DNA from: Littorina saxatilis | Taxonomy: Eukaryota; Mollusca; Gastropoda; Littorinimorpha; Littorinidae | Assembly: GCF_037325665.1 (NCBI RefSeq) | Contig: NC_090245.1 | Location: 70,933,778-70,997,777 of the forward strand | DNA: 64,000 nt | Direction: 5' to 3' | In this document: in pieces, positions 30,540 to 41,100 of the stretch | Numbering within the stretch: position 1 is the first letter of the stretch | Layout: each line of letters opens with the position of its first letter | The notes under the pieces: model-generated | What the model was told of the DNA's origin: nothing | The model's database searches: none | Seen by the model: only the letters and a program-made list of their open reading frames with translations | Program-made: the position numbers and the translations under genes

Positions 30540-31840
30540 CCAGCAGGTATAACCGAGAACTGTGGCAAGGTTCGTGAGGTCGCCAGTTCGAGACCTGTGG
30601 TTTCAATATATGGTTTTTTTTTTAACTTGTTGACTAATTTTTTTAGTTTTTTTTTTAACTCTCCTTTCTTTTATTTTGCTCTAGGCCCTATTAATTATAT
30701 TTTATTCAAAAGCATTTAGGTTATCAAAATGAGATTGCAACAACAAAGCTCAACTAATTAAAGTCACTGTTTTGGCATTGGTATGGCATCCGCAAATCAA
30801 GCAACGTGAATCAATTACGTGTAGTCCCGAGGTTAGGAAGTAGATTGAAGCTGCACTTTAATTGTTAACAAAATGCAGTACAAAAATCATTAACATGGAA
30901 ACAAATAAAACAACAAGACATTTTTTTCAGTTATGGCAAAACATAAGTCTGCTTTGCATGGAGTTACTTCGACCTCGGGATGTCTCTGCTTCGACAGAAT
31001 CTCTGACAAACAGCATCTACAGGTCTCGGTACGGTCAGTCGCTCATCATGCAGTGATTGCGCTGTTGCCGAAGTATGTCTTTCTGAGTCAAAAAAAGCAA
31101 AGACCACAGTTCTTTGAATTGAATTTGAAGAAAATCTTTAATGAACGACGTTCCATCGGACCTCGAAAAATGAAGTATAGCTTTTGCAGAGTGCCGGTCC
31201 CCAAGACTGGGGGCTCCCTAACCGTCTCGCCGGTTATCAAGCCACGGCCTTAAAAACTAGAAGTTGTTCGAAAATAACTCAATTGTCCTCAATTTTAGAT
31301 CTGACCTTGACCGAGCTGTAACCTTTAAAACTGACAACAGGAGACTGGACCTTTTTATTTGTGTCCAGGTCAACTCAATGCATCCTGGAATTGTGCAAAA
31401 AGATCAAAGCTGCAGCTCTAAAAATATTTGTGAAGATGATAATGTTGTACTTTGTGACCCTGTGACCTTGACATTTGATGAGGATCATCTCTAGAGAGTA
31501 ACATCGTGTTTTGATGACTCCTGAAGTGTGAGATTTGAAAGCTCTGTATCGAACAAAACTTCAACGTTAAGTTACTTCGTCTATGACCATTCGGACGGCC
31601 TAATTCTGATGAATCTTCTGACTCTTCTGACTGCATGGGTGAGTGAAAAAAATAAATGTCATCAAAACCAAATTGGAGTTGGGAAAGCTGTTACAAACAC
31701 TTACAGTCACTTCTTTATTTCGGTAAATTTGAACTTTAGTGTTTTAAATTCATTATCTTTGATACAAGTTCCTTTAATCATACCAAATAATATTTATCGT
31801 GAAATTTATCGTGAATATATATATGTCTGAATCAAAACTA
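30540..31840. other. Leader intron of hydrolase copy B, repetitive
   Basis: It contains T-rich tracts near 30610-30680 and phrases such as TGTGACCTTGACATTTGATG near 31456-31480, of the kind seen in other dispersed repeats of this window. I searched it for a counterpart of the 18296 exon and saw none. Confidence 0.35.
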
Positions 31841-31845
31841 TCCCC

Positions 31846-32477
31846 TTGCACAGTCTGGATGATGTGGGTCGTGTGTAACCCATACTTTTAAAGAACTAGA
31901 TTCAACATAAAAAGTATGGGTCGTACACGACCCATGCAATCTGAATAGGGATTAACTCTTTACCGCCTAATCTAGGCGACTTGCCCTATCGGCCATGCAG
32001 TGCCGCGAAGTTGCGCGATAAATCTGCCAGGGACTAGCATTGTAAGCCGTTCGGCGTACTTTACGCCGAAATAACATCTCCAGTACGCGGAATTCGATTT
32101 GGTGTACGCCGAAATGCAAAAACCTGTTATTCCCAAACGGTAAACCCAAACAGTCCCAGCTTTCGTTTTGTGCACCGTTCGGTTCAATTCTCAATCGGTT
32201 TGACAGTTTGCTTGAGCACGCACTTCCTCTGGCATTGCGCGAGCATGCTTTGTGCCGGTGTTTTGTGGCTCTAGACTTGAAATAATGTCTCGAAGCGACA
32301 TTGTTGAACGTGGTCAGCCATTCAGTGAGAAAGAATCCAGGTATTCCTGGAAGTGGGAATGGCTGGATTTCGTTCCGAAGACGGAAGGCAAGTCAGAAGA
32401 AGTAATGCGCAGATACGGACTATGGCTCCGAAAGGTTGCTATTTCTGTGAAGGCATAATTTAGTTGCTCAATCTTCT

Positions 32478-32511
<34 letters not shown>

Positions 32512-32910
32512 GGGGGGGGGGTCATTTTAGGTAAAAAAATCTCTAAAAAAAATCTTCAAATTCGGGGGGCTTTGCCCCTGGACCCCACTGGGGGCCTCCT
32601 GACCCCCGCCTTCAGTTTGTAAGCTGAACTCACTTTTTCCACTGCTAGGCCCTGATCTGCGTTACCTTGCGTGGCCTTGCGGGATCTGCCTAAAAAATGC
32701 AGGCATGTTCATGGCCTGTGGCTTTGGTCAGTGTAGCGAGAATGAAGTGGTCGATGAGTTGGCCCCATTTACGCATCCAAATACTGTCAAAATGTTGATT
32801 CACGTTTAATGCGAAGTTTAAACACGCACTTTGAATAGGGATAAACTCTTTACCGCCTCTTTGCAGAGTTTGGGTCGTACACGACCCACGCCATCCGGAC
32901 TGCCCAGTTC
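31846..32910. mobile_element. Hairpin-ended TIR element (GGATGATGTGGGTCGTGT)
   Basis: The left end GCACAGTCTGGATGATGTGG is matched inverted at the right (CCACGCCATCCGGACTGCCC). Each end carries a GGGTCGTNNACGACCC-type palindrome. A 30-bp phrase, GAATAGGGATTAACTCTTTA plus CCGCCT, occurs as a direct repeat at about 31943 and 32831. From 32284 a 57-codon frame (MSRSDIVERGQPFSEKESRY, ending before a poly-G tract) looks like a transposon-protein N-terminus, but I cannot name it. Confidence 0.55.
32479..32521. repeat. Poly-G tract
   Basis: About 40 G with one A. The assembled length is doubtful. Confidence 0.85.
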
Positions 32911-33315
32911 AAATTACGCCATTGTTTATTTAGTTGTCCACAAAGATAATCATTTAGTAATTGGACAATGGGAGGGCCTTTATAGTTTATATGGTGTTTA
33001 AGGATTACTTGAAGTCTTACTGACAATAATTAGTAGTTTCAGTGATACAGACACTTTTGTGAGGCTCTAATTAGGTTGATGGCCCACGACCCCGGAAGCA
33101 TTGTGAAGGTTAATTCAGTTCCCCTTGAAGCATGCAGGCATATAATTATTAAATTATCAGTTGTTTTTGGTTTGATCTGTTTCATTCAAATCTTAAATTC
33201 TAATTTGGGGCTTTGTGCCTTACTGGTGTGATATTTTTCTTCCTTGTCTGTATAGATGTTTTACATCAGTCTATTAGTATTAATGTTGACCATTTTCTTT
33301 GGTTCCAGAGATGAC

Positions 33316-35126
33316 ATGGGAGCACCGTCAGGCTGGGTGGGATACATCGTCCTGGGTGGGCTGCTGGTGGGCTTCTCATGGTTCTTGTACTGCCCGGGGG
33401 TCCCCGAGTGGGCTGGGGAACGATTCTTGCTTCAGATCCACAGTTCAGGCATCAGATTCGCCAACCTTATGGTATTTGACATATATAATACTAGAAGAAT
33501 ACCCGCTTCGCCGGGGTAGCCGGCTTTGCCGGGAAGAAGAAGAGCCGAATACCCGGCTGCGCGAAGGAAGGGAGATAAACGCGCAAAACACTGGAGAAGA
33601 TAAGGAAGAGTTGTGGACAGTGACCTTCTAAAAATAGTAACGGGAATATGGATTGACGCCACACGAAGGAAGGGAGATAAACGCAAAACACTGGAGAAGA
33701 TAGGGAAGAGTTACTGGGAATGGATCTGGGAAGATGAACAGAAAAACCAAATTGAACCATGTACGTTATGAAACGTTTCTTAAGCGTGCGTATAGCCACT
33801 TGGTTAAATCCTGTCTAGGGCTATAGTCGCTACTGCGCTATACTAGCTTGTCACTTTCTGTGCGTGAACGTGTCACTGCGGCCGCGGGGTATGTAATTGA
33901 CAAAGCTGTTGAGCATTGTCTTTGTGAAAAAAATGCGGTGCTTTCAATTTCAGTCTGTGGGTTGGACAGATTGACTTAAGTGTATTAATTACACCTCACG
34001 TGACTTGATTTTGTTGTATTTTTACATTGAACCTGTGTCTGTTGCAGTCTCTACCTGCACCATACCTGACAGGGTTCATGATCAACGAGAGGGATGTATT
34101 CCGTTGGATCACGGAGATGTTCTACTTCAACTATATCCCTGACAATGATGTGTGGGTCAGGGTGAGTTAACATCGTCTTTATTCCTGTACGTAGGTGATG
34201 GAGGTAGATTGGTAACCTCCTAGCTCCCAAGCTCTGAGAAAAATGGCTCTGCAAAGTGAGGGATTGTTGGATGGAGGTAAATCTATGAATGTTATGGACA
34301 TAGATGCTTAGAAAACTTGACCTTTAAGTGATCAGGACAACCCCTGCCCCCCCGCGTAGTAGTAAATGGATCTAAAATTAGTTTAATACTAGTAATTGTT
34401 GTGGGGTCTATTGGCTGAAAGGTGTATGGGACAAGAGGGAGGGAGGGGGGAGGCAGGCAGGCAGGCAGGCCACATGGAGGGGGGCGGGCAGACAGGCAGA
34501 CACAGACAGATAGGTCTGAGCAATCACGAATTCGTTGTACATGCCGTCGCGGTCACAAAGCGGCAAAGTGCGTGTAACAATAGGATAATCGTTTAGATCC
34601 CTGATAATCAGTCAGTTGTAGGGTACATAATAAATAGTAGATCGTGTCCAAGGTATATTTCCTCTTGCATACATATCTGATGCATGTATTGTGTGTTGTT
34701 GACAGGTGAGTGATGCAACATTTGACGGTGTACCTGTCAAGATTTTCCATCCACGCGCAGCCCAGAATGACTCTCCAGCCATTGTCTTCATCCACGGCGG
34801 GGGGTGGTCAGTCCTTAGTGCTGGTCAGTATGGATTTTCCTTTGATGTCATGTTATCTTATTTCATGTTATTACCATTTCAGTGCACCATGATGGCTTTT
34901 TGACCAATCAGGTCTTATTCTAGGTTACCCGCTAAATGTTACAGCGGTCAGGCCGAAACCCTTTTTGCCGGCCATGCACCATATTTATTAACGAAGACCT
35001 CAGAAAAAGAACATTGTACTTTGTTATCATAGGTTGGACAATTGGAAAAGCCTGATGAAGTAATCAGGCCAGCAAGTTGTGTTTGGATAAATGATAGTGG
35101 CAACTCAAGACTAATGCTTCTATGTA

Positions 35127-35159
<33 letters not shown>

Positions 35160-38100
35160 CGTTTGTGTGTATGTATTAAATTACAATCCCATTTTGACGG
35201 ATGGGTGTGTTGGTTAAATTTGTTTAAATTATTAACATGGTCTGCTTTCAGATTCATATTCTGCCACAACATACTACATAGCATGGAAACTGAACGTGGT
35301 TGTCGTCTCCATAGAGTAAGTTGTCCAGCCTTTCACAGATTCTTCTGTGTAATAACACTGTTTTATTAAACACTATTTAGTGTTTACCATGTGTGCTACT
35401 TGTTCTAGTAGAATTATATAATACATGTCACTCTGTAATCATAAATAGTTACAAAAAGTGTGTAAAAAAGTGGAACACTTCACTCTACACTAAAGGGACA
35501 TAACATGGCATATATTCTGAACTAACTGGCGGTTGTACCCCCTGGATCAATGGCATTAGCCAAATAGAAAACAAAAACCGTGAAACTGTGGTGTACATTT
35601 TTGGAGTAAGACTATAATGTTAAACCTTTTTTGTATTTATTTGCTTGCTTGTTGTCTTAATTACAAGCAGTATGTAAGAAATGTTAAGTCCTTTGTACTG
35701 GAAACTTGCATTCTCCCAGTAAGGTCACATATTGTACTACATTGGAAGCCCCTGGAGCAATTTTTTGATTAGTGCTTTTGTGAACAAGAAACAATTAACA
35801 AGTGGCTCTATCCCCTTCCCCCCCCCCCCCCCCCCCCCCTTTCCCCGTTGCGATATAACCTTGAACAGTTGAAAACTACGTTAAACACAAAATAAAGAAA
35901 GAAAGTCTTAATTACAGGGTTACATCATAATCAAAGTTCTCCAGGGAGCAAGCAACACAAATTTCCAAGAGAGAAACACCACAGTAATATTATGATTTTA
36001 CCTTACCTACATGTACTTACAGTTATATTTCTTTTCCAGAATTTTTTGTGTTGGTTTTGATGATTCACCATGTGTTCAGTTACCGTCTGGCACCAGAGCA
36101 CCCTTACCCGGCGCCTTTTGAAGATTGCCTGAAAGCCACGGTCCATTTATTGCGCAAGGCAGTGAAGTATGACATCGACCCAAGCAGGATTGCTATTGCA
36201 GGTATGCTATACGGACATTGATCACGACAGTCTGCTCTCTCTATTGGGACTGTAGATTGGGAGATGAATTAGTCAGGATTGTCATTTGTTGAAATTAAAC
36301 TGTAGAAAAGCATAGTTGTTTTTTGCTTTGCAGTATTTGTTAAACTATGATTAAATTACATATTCTCACTCCGAATCACATATATATGTCGTATCCATTC
36401 TGTACAATTTGGGCATTATGTACAATGAGCAGCATATCTTGCACATTGTATACAATGAGCAACACGTTTCGCTCATTGTATACAATGAGCAAAACTGTTG
36501 CCCATTCAATACAATGAGCAAGACCATAAAGTTGCACATTGTATACAATGTGCACCGAGTGAGCAAGATTGTTGAATGGCGTTCAAGCTACACTGATATA
36601 TGAATCATAGTGAATGGTTGAATGGAATATGTGAGTAAAGTGTTCAAATAACGATGTTTGTTATGTTTAAGCATTGTTTTAATTCTCATTTCGCTAAAAC
36701 TATACAGTGCATTAGGAATTTAATTATTGTAAATTAATTAAACAATAAAAACAAAAAACAACAAATAATGTTGTTTCAACACACGCACACACACATAACA
36801 ATCGTTCATAATAACGCTCACATTGTCATGTCATTGCTAATGAGAGCGTCGTTTTCACCGCCTTTCACGCTTTTGCTAATAACGCTCATGTTTTCATGTC
36901 ACGCTAAAACATGGAAACAACGACAACAACGTACCACAGAGGTCACCTGCTTCTTTTTTAAGCATGATGGTTCTTGCATTTAGCAGATCGGGGGTGGCAA
37001 TGAGAAGTACATTGAAGCCGAGCTTTGAAGCATTTGTATTTGTTTGTTGTGCATACTCCGAGGCAGTTACATTTAGCGTAGCCTTGGCCGTGTCCACGGC
37101 TGGTTGCGATGGCGGTCTCTCTGACTGACTTCGTCTTGTTCCGGTTTTCTTCTGGAATGTCATCTTGGGTGATTAACCTGCTCTCGTTGATTTCGAACTG
37201 GTTTCGACTGAATTTCGAGGCGAGTCGTCCGTGTCTTGTCGCAATGGTGTACATTCCTCTGTCGCGGTCCACTTCAGTGATGACTCCGAGTAGGTTTCTT
37301 TGATCACCTTTGGCTCTGTCATACATCGGTATAGGTACGCGCACGCAATCATTCACATCTCCAACTTTTAACTTTTTCCTTGCCGATTCTGTAGTTTGCT
37401 TATCATTTAGCCATGACCGTATCATGTCCTCGACGTCACCATTTGCTCGTTCGACGCTGCCTTGAGACTGGGGATGTCTGGGTTTCCCGTGTACTATGAG
37501 TAAATCAGGCCACATCACCTTCAATTCCTCGATTATGCAAGCGAACGAATTCTCTCCCATTGTCGGACTGTATTCGTGGAGCTCCGAAAGTCGTGAATAT
37601 GTCAACCAAGTGAGATGCAATGACACAGGCTCGCTTGGATCGAATGGCTCTCAGAACACAGAACTTGGTCAGGTGGTCTTGGTAGTTCAGGATCAAACTG
37701 TAAAGCAAACAACAGGTATTAGTTAAACAACATTGTTGTCAGTGTTTGGAGATGCTTGAACAACAACAACAAACAACAAACAGCAACAACAACAGCAGCA
37801 ACAGCAGCAACATCATCGCCGTCGTCGTCTTCTCCCCTACCAACAACAAACAGCAACAACAACAGCAGCAACCACAGCAACAGCAGCAACAGCAGCAACA
37901 TCATCGCCGTCGTCGTCTTCTCCCCTACCAACAACAAACAGCAACAACAACAGCAGCAACCGCAGCAACAGCAGCAACATCATCGCCGCCGTCGTCTTCT
38001 CCCCTACCAACGACAATAATGGTCGAAGCATTCTCACGCTCGAATCGACCTCTTATGTTTCAAGGAAACTGGATAGTCTAATATACTATATGAATAATGA

Positions 38101-41100
38101 AACTCACCGAAATTCTCCATCATGCTGACTTTGGAAATCAATCAGATCCACTTGACCCCTTGAGTTGAAGTTATTGGAAAGTATGGGCCGCACCACAACA
38201 CCTTTGTTCAATTTCGATTTCTTCAGCGTGCAATTTTGACACAGAGCAAGGAAAATCTTGATTTGTTGCCGAGTGACGTTGGCGTACTTTCCATGCGTTT
38301 CTCACCACCGTGGCCGCAAGCTGCGTGGGCTTCTTTGATGACGTTGTAGACGTCTTCCAGAGCTACGAAATACCGTGCAGGATTCGATCCCGCCACAATC
38401 AGTCTTTGGAAATGTGCAACTTCGATTACGTCGTATCGCTTTACGAGTTTGTAGTCGTTGGGCGTCTTCTTTTGGCTTCCGAGTTTCAGTTGTCGAACTC
38501 TTTCCGTCATGGTGGTAAGGTCTTCCTGTGTGAACCACTTCACGTGGCCAACACTTTGACGTTGCACTTCTGCATCAAACTTAGTTCGATTTTGATCCAT
38601 GGTGGTCGCGTTCTATCGCCGGGCAGACTGACACTGACACCGAAACTAAAATACTGAAAGAAAGAGAGTGGACAGACAATCCAAACAATTTCAAACATGA
38701 GTTCGGTTCAGTCCTATTTGGTCAAAATCGCACGTAGTTTGCAAGATCGTTATTTGAACCCTTTACTCACAATTAGAAAAAGTGTGAAAGGCTGCTGCTC
38801 GTTGTTGTTTCTATATCTTACTTTTAGCATGACATGACAATGTGAGCGTTATTATGAACGAATGTTATGTGTGTGTGCGTGTGTTGAAACAACATTAATT
38901 GTTGTATTTGTTTTTGAGTCACTTGAGAAAAAGTGACTCTATGTAATCGGTCAGTGTTAGTCTGTCCGGCCGGCCGGCCGTCCGGCCGGCCGTCCGGCCG
39001 GCCGTCCGTAGACACCACCTTAACGTTGGACTTTTCTCGGAAACTATCAAAGCGATCGGGCTCATATTTTGTTTAGTCGTGACCTCCAATGACCTCTACA
39101 CTTTAACGATGGTTTCGTTGACCTTTGACCTTTTTCAAGGTCACAGGTCAGCGTCAAAGGAAAAATTAGACATTTTATATCTTTGACAAAGTTCATCGGA
39201 TGTGATTGAAACTTTGTAGGATTATTCTTTACATCAAAGTATTTACATCTGTAGCCTTTTACGAACGTTATCAGAAAAACAAGGGAGATAACTAGCCTTT
39301 TCTGTTCGGCAACACACAACTTAACGTTGGGCTTTTCTCGGAAACTATAAAAGTGACCGGGCTCAAATTTTATGTGAACGTGACTCATTGTGTTGTGAAT
39401 AGCAATTTCTTCCTGTCCATCTGATGCCTCATATAATATTCAGAACTGCGAAAGTGACTCGATCGAGCGTTTGCTCTTCTTGTTATTGTTTAATTAAAGG
39501 GGCAGTCAACAGGTTGCTGTCGTTTCATGTTTTCGGGACAAAAATAGATTGCTTACTCTTTACTCTTTACTCTAGGTAAATGTAACAAAAAATATATTTA
39601 AAAAAAAAAAAGATTTTGAATATTTTTTTTGAAAAAAAAAGTTTGGATTTTTCGTTCCATTCTTTTTCTTATCACATGCACGCCAGTTCAAAACGCCGAA
39701 AGCAAAAAAAAAACCGCATGCATATTGGTCAAATTTGAAGCAATGGCTTCACACCATTCAACCATTCACTATGATTCATATACCAGTGTAGCTTGAACGC
39801 CATTCAACAATCTTGCTCACTCGGTGCACATTGTATACAATGTGCAACTTTATGGTCTTGCTCATTGTATACAATGGGCAACAGTTTTGCTCATTGTATA
39901 CAATGAGCAAAACTTGTTGCTCATTGTATACAATGTGCAAGATATGCTGCTGATTGTACATAATGCGCAAATTGTACAGAATGGATACGACATATGCATT
40001 GACCTAGTCTGAGATGCTTATCGTCTGAAAAAATCGCTTGCCGTCAAATTAAGGGAAGCAACCCTTTTAGAAAAACACTGACTCAGTGAGTTAGTCAGTT
40101 GGTTAATCTACGTGGGTTATCCCCCTTGCCGTAGGTGGCGCTATCGCCAACATCCTGCTTGATCACACGTGGACATATATACGGCTTTTTCAGCTCTGCG
40201 GATCAGGTCGTCGGATTTTTCGCTCCGATGATTTTTTGCCTTTTGCCTTTGAGCTTGAGGTTTACCGCTCACCTGCCATCTTCCTATTTCACCTGTTAGT
40301 TAGTTAGTTAGCTGTTGCTTTTCGGGTCCAGCGGACCATAATAGGCCAAATCAGGACCCCATTTCACCTGTTGGGTGAGATCTTTCTTGTTTGGTTTTGA
40401 TTTGATTTTGACTTTGGTTTTCGACCACTTTTTACGTTCCTGCTGGTATTAATATTACTTAGCGTGTTGACTTTTTTCATGCAGCAATGGCTGACACTGA
40501 TAAGGGCGACCGGTCGAGGCTCAAGGTCATGAGCACTCCTAGCAAAGGTTCTAAGCAAAGAATAGAAGCCGGCAGAGACACTTGTTCATCTTTCTGATAA
40601 TGATAAGAATACCATTTTCTGTGGTTGTATTTCTCCTCTGGGAGATTCTAGTGTTGTGTTAGCAACTCAGTCTCTTTCTCAGGCCATTTTGAATTCGGCC
40701 ATTTTGCAACCGACCATTGTGCCACCAGATCATTCTTCTCTGGTGGCATCGTTACTTGCATCTTTGCTTCCAGAAATTCGTTCCATGGTGGCTTCAGAGA
40801 AGAATTCTTCTCCACCCAGCGTCTCCCGCCTTCCCCCTTCTGTGGGGGGCAGAACTTCAATGGCGTTGCTGACCTTTCCTTCTGCTACGGTCGGCAGTGG
40901 TGCTGCTTCCGCCTCGTCCACCGGCGCTTCTGGTCTTGGCTCGGCGATGATGTCACATTCTTCTGGTGCAGACCTGCCTTACAGTGTGCATGTTCCGGGT
41001 AGTGCCGGAACTCACACGACTTGGCACTCTCCCTTCGGGGAAGGGTCTCTTCTTGACTGGCCTCTACCGTTCCAACCTCTTAACAGACATGGTTCGGATA

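Larger units (their letters stand above)
36387..39992 (-). mobile_element. Ginger-like DNA transposon with retroviral-type integrase
   Basis: It starts TGTCGTATCCATTCTGTACA and ends with the complement. The TIRs are long, and the outer about 230 bp (36387-36616 and 39756-39992) consist of palindromic TTGTATACAA units. An inner inverted pair continues at 36766-36842 and 38826-38903. On the minus strand (about 38600-36958) lies a zinc-binding/integrase-type protein, in degraded form: an N-terminal block (KLGSQKK, KRYDVIEV), integrase-core motifs IQSDNGREF and PQSQGSVERANGDV, and a Cys/His-rich tail (CNCLGVCTTNKYKCFKARLQ). TIRs with a gypsy-type integrase fit Ginger transposons and the KRAB-A-domain-2-like proteins related to them. 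It is inserted in the left repeat of the DIRS fossil, with flanks compatible with a short TATR duplication. Confidence 0.72.

Noticed and set aside
30933-31253. A 106-codon frame as the missing first exon of hydrolase copy B
   Set aside because: It has no similarity to the copy A candidate exon and no donor in the required phase.
33256-33308. In-frame ATG upstream of the first core exon of hydrolase copy B (MFYISLLVLMLTIFFGSR)
   Set aside because: It is the pyrimidine-rich acceptor region of an intron. Copy A has the same acceptor context and the frame there is not conserved.
37746-38081. Gln/Asn/Thr-rich protein on the plus strand
   Set aside because: It is the CAA/CAG minisatellite inside the Ginger-like element.
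39062-39388. A 108-codon protein repeated identically at 57229-57555
   Set aside because: Identity follows from recent copying of the whole element at DNA level. The other family members do not preserve the frame.
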